Origin: Stramonita haemastoma
Taxonomy: Eukaryota; Mollusca; Gastropoda; Neogastropoda; Muricidae
NCBI GenBank assembly: GCA_030674155.1
Contig: CM060334.1
Coordinates: 40,605,151-40,669,150 of the forward strand
Direction of reading: 5' to 3'
DNA: 64,000 nt
Part shown: positions 25,965 to 37,530 of the stretch, piece by piece
Numbering within the stretch: the stretch's first letter is position 1
Layout of the letters: each line of letters starts with the position of its first letter
Translations under genes and position numbers: made by a program
Notes under the pieces: generated by a model
What the model was told of the DNA's origin: nothing
The model's input: the letters and a program-made list of their open reading frames with translations, nothing else
Database searches by the model: none

Positions 25965-26244
25965 GCCGCCGCGGTAGTCGAGTGGTTGGGGCGTTGGACT
26001 CGTAATCTAAAGGTTGCGGGTTCGATCCCAGCTGTCGGCTATGGCGTTGTGCCCTTGGAAAAGGCACTTTACGGCTATTTTCTCACCCCACCCAGGTGTA
26101 AAAGGGGTACCAACCTTGTGTTGGGGTTAACCCTGCGATAGACTGGCGTCCTATCCAGGGGGGAGTCTATGACTCTCAGTCGCTTAGCGCCACAGAAACC
26201 GGATAAGCACCGGCCTGATGAGCCTTAGGCTCGGACAGACTTTA
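25965..26244 (+). mobile_element. SINE-C, full-length, tRNA-Thr-derived, with target duplication
   Basis: Perfect 14-bp direct repeats ATGATTGTACTAAC flank it (25951-25964, 26245-26258). The head folds as a tRNA: anticodon stem TTGGA/TCTAA with loop CTCGTAA (anticodon CGT, Thr) and T-arm GCGGGTTCGATCCCAGC, which contains a B box. A non-tRNA body ends in GGCTCGGACAGACTTTAA. A young Pol III retroelement, not a functional tRNA gene. Confidence 0.88.
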
Positions 26245-26552
26245 ATGATTGTACTAACAGATAAAGCTTGAGGACCTGTAGTATACTGACTCTCTTCAGT
26301 CCCACCAAAGTCTCCTGATTGTTTACTCTATTTTACTGTATATGCAACCCTCCCCCTTGAAATGAGTCGGAATGCACCTGACCTGCTTTTCCCCTAGGAG
26401 GGATTTTAGGCAGGTGGGGGTGGTCAGGTTGTCAGACTTGAGAGTTTGATAGATTGTAGAACTATTAAGCTTTTTTCTACCTTGTAATGAAGTATTATGG
26501 GGTAATTTTCATTTCCTTTTGCTTTAAAAATGCATTCAGAAACGCTCACTTT

Positions 26553-26865
26553 GGGGGCAGGATAGCTCAGTGGTCAGAGCATGAGCTTTTCCCCAAGTCC
26601 AAGTCAAGCAGCATCGAGCGTGGTTACCAGTTGGATGGGTGAGAGTTTGCGTGCCTTGGCTTCAGTACAGTCCCCCCAGTTCACCCAGCTGTAAATGGGT
26701 ACCTGCCCTCTTTAGGGTCAGGGAATGTAAAGCAGCGAGGGAGAGGAGATGGGCACTGCCCTCAATATGCTGGCCCCCAGAGAAGCTGAGGTCTCTAATG
26801 CTTCTCTCCCCTATGATCACATAGGTTATGGGACACCTTTACTTGCACCCTTTTTTTTTTTTTTT
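26553..26865 (+). mobile_element. SINE-A copy 4
   Basis: Forward orientation from GGGGCAGGATAGCTCAGTGG to CACATAGGTTATGGGACACC and a T-rich tail. Confidence 0.8.
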
Positions 26866-27879
26866 TTAACACTTTATCGAGTATTTCAACACTTTTGTCC
26901 AGTATTTCAATTTTTAGTCACTTTTATAATTTGGAGTTATTTGGGGTTTGGTTTTTTTTTTAGTTCAATAGCTTTTTTGTTGTTTTTAAATTGCAGATTT
27001 TAATGATGGCTTAATTAAAAATGGACCTCTGGTATAATGTTACTGATCATCATGTGGTGGAGGATCATTAATCTCAGATCCTCATTTTCCCCTGGCCTTG
27101 GCAACGAGCCATGGTGTCTGCTCCAAGTCTGCTTCTCACCTCTCCTTTACCTTCCTGATTGCACTACACAAAAACTTTCAGGCAATGTGTTTAGGGCACG
27201 TTGAACCTTGTGGAGTCCATCCCTCTGCATACTGCATGCTGGGTATGCTTGCGTTGTCCATTCTGATGATTATTGCTGGCCTCTGTTCTATGAAAAACAG
27301 ATGAGGGTTAAACATGTGCTGAAGGTGCCAGGCGTTGCTTTGTACACAGTGCCCTGGTGTATAGGTCTACTCAGAAATGTTGGTTTGATGGTTGAAGAAC
27401 TGATAGACATCGACCAAATTCATAAATCCCGTCAGAGTTGGCTAGTTTCAGTTTCAGAATTTGTGTGTGTGTGTTTGAAATGTATTTGTTGTGATGACTA
27501 GTCATTATAACCGCCATATCTGGAAATTTTCCACATGCATAGGGTATGCATAGGCTATGGCCTCTGTGGTCAGCAAGGCTGTAAACAATAGGATTGGGTT
27601 GAATTGGATGCTCAGGGGCCATAGACTCCAATGCCTGTTAAGAACACAGTCACAGTTCACTGTAAACTAACTGAAAATCTGGAAGCATAAAGGGTTGGGG
27701 TTTGGTCGGGGGGGGGGGAGTGTCTCTTTTTTTTCTTTTTTTTTTATCATTATTTCATTCTTTAATGGAGGGCTTCATTGTTTTACTGTGTGTACTTAAA
27801 CCATAGCGGGTGTTTTTAAAAGGGGGTTGGTTGGTTGCTTATGATTGGCTTCATGGACAACTTTATAAGTCCCAGATTA

Positions 27880-27945
27880 TGGTGACAGCCCTGATATGGC
27901 CTTTTGTGGTTGGCAGGGCTATAAAAAACAAGATTGCATTGGATT
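27880..27945 (+). repeat. Interspersed 3'-tail repeat F (best of four copies)
   Basis: GGTGACAGCCCTGATATGGCC, GCAGGGCTATAAA and an ATTGG-repeat end. Related copies lie at 2297-2372, 21165-21235 and 27538-27612. It looks like the 3' tail of a SINE or LINE family whose 5' parts are absent here. Confidence 0.5.
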
Positions 27946-27960
27946 GGATTTCAAGACTTT

Positions 27961-28045
27961 ACACACACACACACACACCAAACACACACACACGGGCGCA
28001 GCGCACACACACACGGGGCACGCACACACACAAATGGGGCGCACG

Positions 28046-28082
<37 letters not shown>

Positions 28083-28116
28083 CACAGCGTGCGCGCACAC
28101 ACACCACCACACACAC

Positions 28117-28201
<85 letters not shown>

Positions 28202-28222
28202 CACACACACACACACACACAG
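27961..28222 (+). repeat. (CA)n-(CT)n-(CA)n compound microsatellite
   Basis: CA runs with CG-containing interruptions, then (CT)n at 28118-28178, then (CA)n. The flanks (26866-27537 and 28223-28928) hold no gene I can support. Confidence 0.95.
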
Positions 28223-28939
28223 AGTTAAGCACTCCACTTTGTCAAGATAGTCCATGTCAGTTGTTCAAGTTCAATGCAGTTGTTTTGCATTATTGTTGTT
28301 GGATTTTTTGTTGTTTGCATTATTCATTCATTTGACTTCCAAAAGCCCCATAGGGCTGGATCTGTGTATAGATCCTTGCAAAAGTGATCAGTTTCCTTTC
28401 CACATTTTGTTCTTTCCCAAGATACAAAATGTAGATTTGTTTGTTCAGTGGCTGTGACAATAAGCTTGGTCATGACTGCTAGTTTCTTTCATTTGGTGGT
28501 TTGTTAGGATACTGCTAATGTTTTATCATGAATTGTGTTGCTGCCATAGGCAGCTGAACTGTACTTTGGTTACCTTGGTGATACTGTTGCAAGTTATTTT
28601 TCTGATTAAAAACTGAATTTCAATGGCTTTACTGTGTGTGTGTGTGTTTGCGCATGTGTGTGTATGTGTGTGTATTTTGCAGTGTGTGTGTGTGTGTATT
28701 TTGCAGTGTGTGTCTGTCTATCTGTGTGTGCATATGGTACATGGGTCATTTTCTGAAAAGGTATGCCACTGTTCCATGACTCTTGAAATTTTCTTGTGGC
28801 TGAGTTGACTTCTCTCCCTGGCTGTTGCAGTTGCATTGTGGGATATGTGATAAAGTAAGTTGTAGATCTACTACAGGTGGTTGGTCTTGCTCTCTGGGAT
28901 CTTTCATTTGAAGTCTGATTAGTTCCTCATGGTCAATCA

Positions 28940-29135
28940 GAACAGCAGACAGTTAAGAAAAAAACAAAACCAAATCCTGTTGAATCGGAAAACAACAGAA
29001 AACCCTTTGTTGGTCAGAAAAAAACAGAAAACCTTTGTTGGAGAAAAATACAACAGAAAACCTTGTGTTGGATCAGAAAAAATTAAAACAACAGAAAACC
29101 ATGTGTTGGATCAGAAAAAATACAACTGAAAACCA
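28940..29135 (+). repeat. Short tandem repeat (ACAGAAAACC.TTGTTGGA)
   Basis: Five units of about 40 bp built of AACAACAGAAAACC and GTGTTGGATCAGAAAAA, with variable length. Confidence 0.75.
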
Positions 29136-29510
29136 TCCCCCCCAAAAAAGATCAGGCAGCAGCACTGGGCCTCTTTCTGTCAGTGACCTGGCATAACTCC
29201 CTTTTGGCCATGGCAGGTGTCTCAGCATCAGACCTGGGCTGCTCACTTCTGAGAGAGCATGTTGCCACAAAAGGCGGCCACAATTTTTTTTTTCTGTTTT
29301 GGCATGTGTATGTGTTTCTTAGTGCTTGCATAATATTGCATTGCTTCAGAAGTGTGTCATGCCCAACATTGGGTCTTGATTTTTAGGGAGGGCGGCCCAC
29401 AGCACCAAAGTGGGATGAGTTGCCGTTACCACAGTCTCTAAATCAGATAGCTCCATTGGACTGTAATACAACCAACATATTGCCCTGGGTTCTTTTATGT
29501 GCACTAAATC

Positions 29511-30065
29511 GGGTTCGTACGGTCCTTGAAAGTCCTCGAATTTTGGATCCCCCTTTTCAAGGCCTTGAAAGTCCTTAAAAATCCGGCATATGCCTCTAGG
29601 TGCTTGAAAAGTCCTTGAATTTAACTTTTACTGAAGACTAAGAAAGAGAGAGAGATTGGCATGGTAAGATCAGGTATGGTACTGACTGCAAATTCGCGGA
29701 ATTTTTATAAAATTAAAAAACAGAAGAAAAAATAGGAGAAAAAAGAAATCTGCCGAAGCAGGTCAAGGGAACTAACTCGTCCATGCCGGTTAGTAATTAC
29801 TCCCCTTCTCTGCTTTATGTCACAAGGCAATTCAAGCCTAGGTAGGCCTAACAAGACAACTTTTTCTGTTGAAAGACTATGTATACCAACAATGGGTGTT
29901 AAGTTTCATGATAGGGATGGACTAGCAGCTCTAATATAAGGCAGAAAGGGAGGGGGGCTTTCACTGGCTGTTCCACTTGGGGTCAGAGAGCAATGGTTAT
30001 ATATTCAAATTAAATACAACAGTCAGCAGGCCACCAGCCTCCCCTTTTTCATGGAGAGCCCCCCC

Positions 30066-30096
<31 letters not shown>

Positions 30097-30156
30097 ACAC
30101 CACACACACACAACACACACACACTGGAAGTAAATGACTGACACACAGGCGGGCAT

Positions 30157-30198
<42 letters not shown>

Positions 30199-31378
30199 CT
30201 TCTTTCTCTCTGTCTCTCTCTATCTCTGTCTCTCTCATTTTCTCCACCTCTCCCTGTCTCTTACACACACACAGACACACACACACACCTCTTCCCCCCC
30301 CCCCCCCCCCCCCCCTCCTTGTCTCTTTCTCTGTTTCTCTGTCTATGTGTGTCTGTCCTTTCTTTCTGTTTCTTCCTCTGCATTAGTGCACATTTGTCTA
30401 GAAATATACTCATTTTTGTTATGTGATTACTTGGGAATAGAACCTCCTTTAGATTGAAGAAATGACAGAAAAAGTCATACTTGGAGAGCTTATTTCAGGG
30501 CAGAAATTGCTTAATATCAAGAACTGAAATTAGTTCAAGGAGAGGCCGTTAAACAGGCTAGAATTGTTGAAAAACCTTCAGCTTCAGGGGCGTTGCCCCC
30601 TGACGCTCACAAGGGGCTCTGCCCTTCACCCCGCCAGGGGGCAATGCCCCCTGGACCCCCCCACCTTTCACAGTTTTTGGGGTCTGCCAATTCCTATCCC
30701 TGCAACACTGAAACTTGATGGGGCATCGGAGACACACACAGGAATGTGCTTACAGTTATATAAGGGGGGAATTGTACTTAAATTGCTTCAGGATTGAAAA
30801 AAAAAATTTCAGGATTTGGAATGTCCGGAGGACAAAAAAAATATTGGTTTCAGGATTGAGAGATTTTTTCACTTTCACCCATGTCAATGTGTTGTGATGT
30901 GAAAATCTGTCCGCAGCAATACCATCAGCTATTCCCCCTTTCCAGCCCCTCCCCCCTCCCTTCCAACCTGTTATCCAGGAGGATGAATGTTTACTGTTGT
31001 AAACTATTAGTCTCCTGGTAAAGTAACTCACAGGGAGCTTTACACATATTTAAACTTTGAGAACCAGTATGCAGAGAAATTATGAATGAACAGATGGGGT
31101 GATCACTTAGATTGAAATTGTTTTAAGCTAAGTGCACACTTTAGGCCAACGATTGTTTTTGATTTAGCCCAGTTAACTGCAGTAGAAATATTGATTCTTG
31201 TTATAAACAAAATTTGGACCAGATGGCTATAGATATTTTCTTTTCAGCTGTAAAGTGTGTAGACATTGTTAAAATGCAAGCACTATTTGTCGATGGAGGT
31301 CCTTGAAAATTGAGAGTGAGGTCCTTGAAAGTCCTTGAAAAGTCTTTGAATTTTCTTCCCAAAGATCTGTATGAACCC
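29511..31378 (+). mobile_element. TIR transposon family 3 (1.87 kb) with nested insert
   Basis: Left end GGGTTCGTACGGTCCTTGAA and right end, in inverse, GGGTTCATACAGATC, each followed inward by repeats of CCTTGAAAGTCCTTGAA. The interior holds poly-C, (CA)n and (CT)n tracts, a GGGGGCAATGCCCCCTGG hairpin near 30640, and a fragment of family 2. No target duplication and no transposase frame seen. Confidence 0.62.
30713..30886 (+). mobile_element. Fragment of TIR transposon family 2, nested in family 3
   Basis: Closely matches 25057-25225, from CTTGATGGGGCATC through GGATTTGGAATGTCC to the terminal CACTTTCACCCATG. Only the right part is present. Confidence 0.75.
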
Positions 31379-31711
31379 TGTAAATGTTTAACACACCAAA
31401 TACTGACAATTCAGCAAGCAAGTCCTTTTTTTTTTAACTTAGCAGGCTGACAGTAGTGTTTGATTTTTTTTTTAGAGTATCAGAAGCTGCTGACTTTGAA
31501 CTTGACAATCCAGTTTCAAGCTTCTCATTTTGAAACTTTCCTCTTCTTACTCATGACTTCATAGAACCATAGACTGTAAGTCAACGTGGAAGGGGGGGGG
31601 GGGGAGGGTGGGGGAGTAGCCTTGTGTAAGCATTGCCCTCATTTGACATCCCCAGTCTGAGCCACCACAGCAACGCCCAGTCAAGGGTTTGGGGGGGGGG
31701 GGGGGTCCCCT

Positions 31712-31870
31712 GGAGTTAACATTGGTACTTCACTCCCCTGTAAGTCTTTTAGATGAGACTATAAACTGCGGCCCTGTGCATGCAGAACATCTAGTGCACT
31801 TGATAAAACCTAATCTGCCTTCTGGGAATGTAGGCCATTTTGTCAGAAAGGATGGTTGACCATGTAAAAA
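31712..31870 (+). mobile_element. SINE-B-related fragment
   Basis: GGAGTTAACATTGGTACTTC, TTTTAGATGAGACTATAAAC and GGGAATGTAGGCCATTTTG follow the SINE-B body. The head is lost to a poly-G run at 31691-31705. Confidence 0.55.
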
Positions 31871-32084
31871 AAAAAAGAAAAGAAAAGATGCATGTACACT
31901 GGTGTCATAATTAGACAACATCCCAGAAGTCAGAATATAGCAAGCGAACTTCATGGTGAGCAAAATGGGTTGCATAGTACGCAAAAATCCCACCAGCGGT
32001 CAACCTCAGAGCTTTAGATGAACAACAAAAAAGTCAACACTATAGGCTATCCGCTAGGCTATAACATACGTCAAAAGCACTGTG

Positions 32085-32320
32085 GTAGGCATCTCAGTCT
32101 TGGAAGAGTCTTTCGGATGAGACTGTAAACCGAGGCCCCGTGTACGACAGCACTCAGAACATCTTGCGCACATGTTAAACCCTGTTCCACTTTTCGTAAG
32201 AGTAGGCCATTGTGTGCCGGTGGGAACAGATGACTAGATTTACAAAACTGCATTCACACGGGGACTGGATGAAAAAAAAGCACATGAATGCTTATTCCAT
32301 TATCCTCGGTATAAAAGAAT
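32085..32320 (+). mobile_element. SINE-B fragment
   Basis: From GAAGAGTCTTTCGGATGAG to CCATTATCCTCGGTATAAAA. The body and 3' end are present and the head is missing. Confidence 0.7.
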
Positions 32321-32561
32321 TTAACAATAACAAAGACTATGGAATTGCACTCTAGGCATTAGTGCCAAAGCCTGGGTAAGTAAGTATGGAGGGCAACCTC
32401 TTACCCATGCAGCAGACAACCCCCCCCCCCCCCCTCTCCACGTCACTAGAATAGTGCATTGGAAAGGCAATTGCTGATATGAATGGTTCCAGTGCCGTTC
32501 CTGCAGCCACCAGAAAGTTGCCATATATGCCTACAGCCCCAAACCACCCTGGGTACTCCCA

Positions 32562-32705
32562 ACTCCCCAATTTTCATCCGACTGGTCTTACCGCCACACA
32601 ATGGCCTGCTCTTCCAAAAGGTGAAATGAGTTTAAAACGTGCACAAGATGCTCTGCCGGCGTTCACACAGGGGGCCTCGTTTACAGTCTCATCCCCATGG
32701 TTGAA
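32562..32705 (-). mobile_element. SINE-B fragment beside LINE remnant
   Basis: CACACAATGGCCTGCTCTTCC, CACAAGATGCTCTGC and ACAGTCTCATCC match SINE-B in inverse. It abuts the RNase H LINE fragment. Confidence 0.65.
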
Positions 32706-33262
32706 AAAAAGCCCTGTAGCTGGGCATTAAATCACGTGCTGCTCTGATCAATATTCTGCTCCCAATCTTCTTCCTCTCTTCTTCTCTCGTCCACTTTACA
32801 CTGTCAGATGTGTCTGGGAAAAATAATGATATGTCCTTTCCAGCTCCTCTCGTGGGCCGTACAGCCTGGTCTGTATGGTTATCTCCGTCGGCCACACTTT
32901 CTTCCTCAGGTCGCTGAATAGTGTAGCCTACATCTTTGAAGGATGTGCTGCCTGTCTGGTTTTCTTTACCACAGGCACACAGGGGAGGAGCAAGTGTCAG
33001 TTTGTGGGCATAATTTTTATGGTGGTTTAGCCTGTTGTGCCCAGTGCGGAGTCTTAGAATGATGACTTGTTCTTCTCTTTTGAGATGGTGGTAGTCATCC
33101 TTTTCTACTCTAGGTCGGGCCATAGATTTGATGATCATCTTCTTTTCATGGAAAGTGAGGCTGCTTTCACACTGTTCTTTCTGTGCCCCTTGTTTTGCAA
33201 GTCCATCAGCTTGTTCATTGCCAGGTATGCCAAAGTGGGCAGGAATCCATTGCAGCTAGTCT
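32706..33262 (-). pseudogene. LINE RNase H / C-terminal fragment, decayed
   Basis: Reading leftward from 33262 gives WIPAHFGIPGNEQADGLAKQ, the last RNase H motif (usual form W-I-P-G-H-x-G-I-x-G-N-E-x-A-D), then LKREEQVIILRLRTGHNRLN and PPLCACGKENQTG, the tail region of RNase H-bearing non-LTR elements. A stop precedes the RNase H part, and no reverse transcriptase is seen. Confidence 0.72.
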
Positions 33263-33782
33263 AAGAAAGTCTAGTCGGTTTTGAGAACTTTACTTTTCAA
33301 TAGCGAGACCTCCTTCACTCAGTTTCCTGTGGGGGAGCTCACCAAACAAAGCATTTCCAGAAAGACCCAACTTGATTCTTTCAGGAAATTCTGACGTCAC
33401 ACCAGATGTGGCTGGCAAGTTTTGAATGACAAGCACATAAAAGCAAAATTTCTCCAATAACATTGTGTTTCTTTTTCATTCATTCGCATTACATGGACTC
33501 TCACGCACAGCGTGTATTTTTCGCAACAGCTTGGGCAGGTGCCTTTAGGCCCCTTCTTTCCCCTTTTTGATTGCTGGAATTGGAAAGGCCAAGCCAGCCT
33601 CAGATCTGAAAATAGCCTAAGGCTGTGCCAGCACTTCGAATGTGTTGTTGCTGTGGCTTGAATCCTCACAGTGAACGCCCCAAGTTTCTCTTGTCAAACC
33701 GGTCGTAAAAAACAACACATGCATAAAATTTGAACAAGTCGGCCTAAAAAGTAGGCCTACAGCCTTTTTAATTTTTATTATG

Positions 33783-34125
33783 GGTGACGGGATAGCCTAG
33801 TGGTCAGAACATTGCGCTGGCAATTTGAGGACCCGGGTTGATTCCCCGGTTGAGGAGATCTTTCCTCTGGAGTTAACATCAGTGCTGACTCTATTCTCCC
33901 CAAAAATCTTTCGGATAAGACTGTAAACCAAGGTCCCGAGTGCGTTCGCACGCACGCAGAACACCTTGCGCACACGTTAAATCATGTTCTGCTGTTTGTA
34001 AGAGTAGGCCATTGTGTGCCGGTGGGAACAGATGACAAGATTTACACAACTGCATACACACGGGGACTGGATGTGAAAAGGCACATGAGTGTTTATTCCA
34101 TTATCCTCCATATAAAATAATAAAA
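33783..34125 (+). mobile_element. SINE-B, full-length reference copy
   Basis: The head has A box TAGCCTAGTGG and B box GGGTTGATTCC. The body includes GATAAGACTGTAAACC, AGAGTAGGCCATTGTGTGCC and ends CCATTATCCTCCATATAAAA. Probably tRNA-derived. Used as the standard for the other SINE-B calls. Confidence 0.8.
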
Positions 34126-34221
34126 TATATATATTTTTTTAAATCTTGTTGAGCATATGGCGTTATCATTCAAGTGTCATTTGTTTCCAGTAAATGACAA
34201 TACATTTATTTACTTGTGTTA

Positions 34222-34905
34222 GCTTATGCACAAAGAGAACGCTTGCTCGCTCCAAAAGCAAGCGCAATAAAGCAAGTGCCTGTAATGAAAGTGCTTGCTT
34301 GTCGTTGAGGTGGACATATAGAAAGACTGAAAATCGCGCTTGCAGCTCGTAGAATTTTGTCATTTGGCACCATGGCGGATTTAAGTGAAGACGAACTATT
34401 GTTGCTGGACAGTGTTTTGCCGAAAATTATCCTAAGAAAACGTAAAGGAATGGGCGTTCATGAGATAAATAAAAGGAGGCAAATGGAAAGTGAATATCAT
34501 CATTTGTTTTCTGTGCTTAAAAGGAGCCCTTCTCATTTTCAGTCCAACTTGAGAATGAGCCAAGAGACATTCAAGTATATCTTAGAAAAAATTGAACCGG
34601 AGATAACAAAGAACTGGTGCAGCTGGCACCAACAGTCAATTCTGCCAGAGGAGCGTCTAGTTATTACACTCATTTCAGTCATCCTTTGTTGAAATGTATG
34701 TGTATATACAGTTATATAAATAAGTATGAAGACTTGCTCGGGATAAAGAATTAACTTTTTATTCTTTACGCTTCCCAAGCTTGCTTGAAATCACAGGGTG
34801 ATAAAGCGATGTGCTTTGTGTGCACAAGCAAATTTGACATTACAAGCGCTTGCTTTATCGCGCTGGCTTTCATCGCGAGCAGCGTTCTCTTTGTGTGTAC
34901 CCTAG
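34222..34905 (+). mobile_element. PIF/Harbinger-type transposon, internally deleted
   Basis: Flanked by TTA (34219-34221, 34906-34908), the usual 3-bp target of this superfamily. Imperfect inverted repeats of about 50 bp share CACAAAGAGAACGC and later AATAAAGCAAG/GATAAAGCAAG. The interior encodes only the N-terminal part of a Harbinger nuclease. At 684 bp it is far shorter than complete elements. Confidence 0.82.
34372..34692 (+). pseudogene. Truncated PIF/Harbinger transposase, N-terminal part
   Basis: ATG at 34372 in a CACCATGG context, then 106 residues to TGA. RMSQETFKYILEKIEPEITK and LPEERLVITLISV match the helical N-terminal region of HARBI1-like nucleases, where R-M-S-x-E-x-F and S-x-E-E-R-L-x-x-T-L precede the DDE catalytic core. 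The core is absent, so it cannot cleave DNA. The stop comes right after the E-E-R-L-x-x-T-L helix, possibly at a former exon end. Confidence 0.8.
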
Positions 34906-35276
34906 TTATTATGACTTGATCTTCAAGCAAACTCATGAATTACGGAATCCTGTTGACAGGTTTTTTTTTTTTAGTTTCCCTGCCGTTTCAGTCGTAGGCT
35001 TCAGTTATACCCAATCAACACTTATTTCGGGCTTGCTATTTATACCAGTACCAGTCAGGTGTCTGGTAGTAAGTTTTTATTCAATCTTTTCAAGGTTTCT
35101 TTGCGGTTTTTTATCGATAGTTATTCCTGTGATAAGTGATACACCGAAGATCTTGGGCGGACAGTCAAGCATTGATCACTTTATATTCTCTTTCCGAAAA
35201 AAGTTCCTGCTTTATTTTAGTCATGGTTGTTCGTTTATAATTACAGAAATAAAAGTTGTTGAATCCACAGAATTCC

Positions 35277-35316
35277 TCTGTGTGTGTGTGTGTGTGTGTG
35301 TGTTGTGGTGTGTGTG

Positions 35317-35352
<36 letters not shown>

Positions 35353-35413
35353 TGATTGTGTGTGTGTCGTGCGTGGTGTGTGTGTGTGCGTGCGTGCGTG
35401 TGTGTGTGTGTGC

Positions 35414-35477
<64 letters not shown>

Positions 35478-35478
35478 T
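35277..35478 (+). repeat. (TG)n/(CGTG)n microsatellite
   Basis: 200 bp of TG with GTGC/GTGCG blocks. Next to it 35640-35900 holds a possible end of another DNA transposon. Confidence 0.95.
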
Positions 35479-35954
35479 GTTTTAAGTTGCTTTAGATTAT
35501 GAACATTATACCGTTGTCGCTGAATTTCATCTAAAACACGGAGAAGGCTACAGTTTAAAATCTCATTCGTACGTAGACGGAATGTGACCAGAACGAACCA
35601 ATTTCAGAACCACAGCAGCAGCAGCAGCAACAACAAAAACAACAACAACAACAATAAACTTTATGAGTAATTGTAGATAGGGTGTTTTTATGTTTTTACC
35701 ATTATGAAAGGTCCAATTAGCTATTATTTTACTCATTTACCCTTTTGCTCGCTTACAAGAAAGCATATTCAAAATAGTGTTCGGGTGCTCAGATATAAGA
35801 AAGCCCGCTTAAAACAAAGCCCGCTTATAAGAAAACCTAAAATCGGGTCCCTACGACTTTCTTATAAGCGGGTCCCACTGTATAAAGATGTACAGTGCAC
35901 ACAATTAATTTGTGGATCAAGCTGAAACAAGAGGAGTTGGGGGGGGGGGGGGGG

Positions 35955-36290
35955 TTGAGGAGGTTTAGGGCATTGCACTCCTGATTTGACGCCCAGAATT
36001 CGAGAGGCCCTTAAATTAAAGGGGATTTTAGTTATCAACACTGACTCTATTCCCCTAAAGTCCCTTAGATGAGACTATAACCAGAGGCCCTGTGTGCAAC
36101 TGTACACAGACCATCTTGTGCCCATGTTAAAATCCATTTTGCCTATCAGAGGAGTAGGCCACTTGTACCAGTAAGAACAAACAACAACAAAAAAACTATC
36201 TATATAAAACACACACTGGTGTTGTGCTTAGACGTCATCCCTAAAGTCTGAGTATGACTACCTTAATGGTGGGCAAAAATCATCGTGAAC
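35955..36290 (+). mobile_element. SINE-B-related diverged copy
   Basis: GAGGAGGTTTAGGGCATTGCA, CACTGACTCTATTCCCCTAA, TTAGATGAGACTATAACC and GAGTAGGCCACTTG follow the SINE-B order with many changes. Confidence 0.55.
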
Positions 36291-36489
36291 ATACACAAAG
36301 TCTCACTTAGTATTATGAGCCTTAAAGAAACAAAATATTTAAAGGAAAAAACATTCCAGACCAGATGTTTTGGTATGCAGTTTATTCACTTGCAGTAGTT
36401 ACTCAGACAGTAGGTCCTCCTCCTTTCTGACGCTATTGTCAAAAAGGAACAACAACGTGTGTATTTTCTAAGGAAGCTTAGGCCTAACT

Positions 36490-37530
<1,041 letters not shown>

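Noticed and set aside
25965..26040. Possible functional tRNA-Thr gene
   Set aside because: The tRNA-like head continues into a 200-bp body, is flanked by a target duplication and recurs elsewhere, so it is a SINE. The acceptor stem does not close properly.
35650..35900. Possible DNA-transposon end (ACCCGCTTATAAG motifs, CAGTGGGACCCGCTT in inverse)
   Set aside because: Inverted CCCGCTTATAAGAAA segments are visible, but I could not find the partner end or a target duplication.
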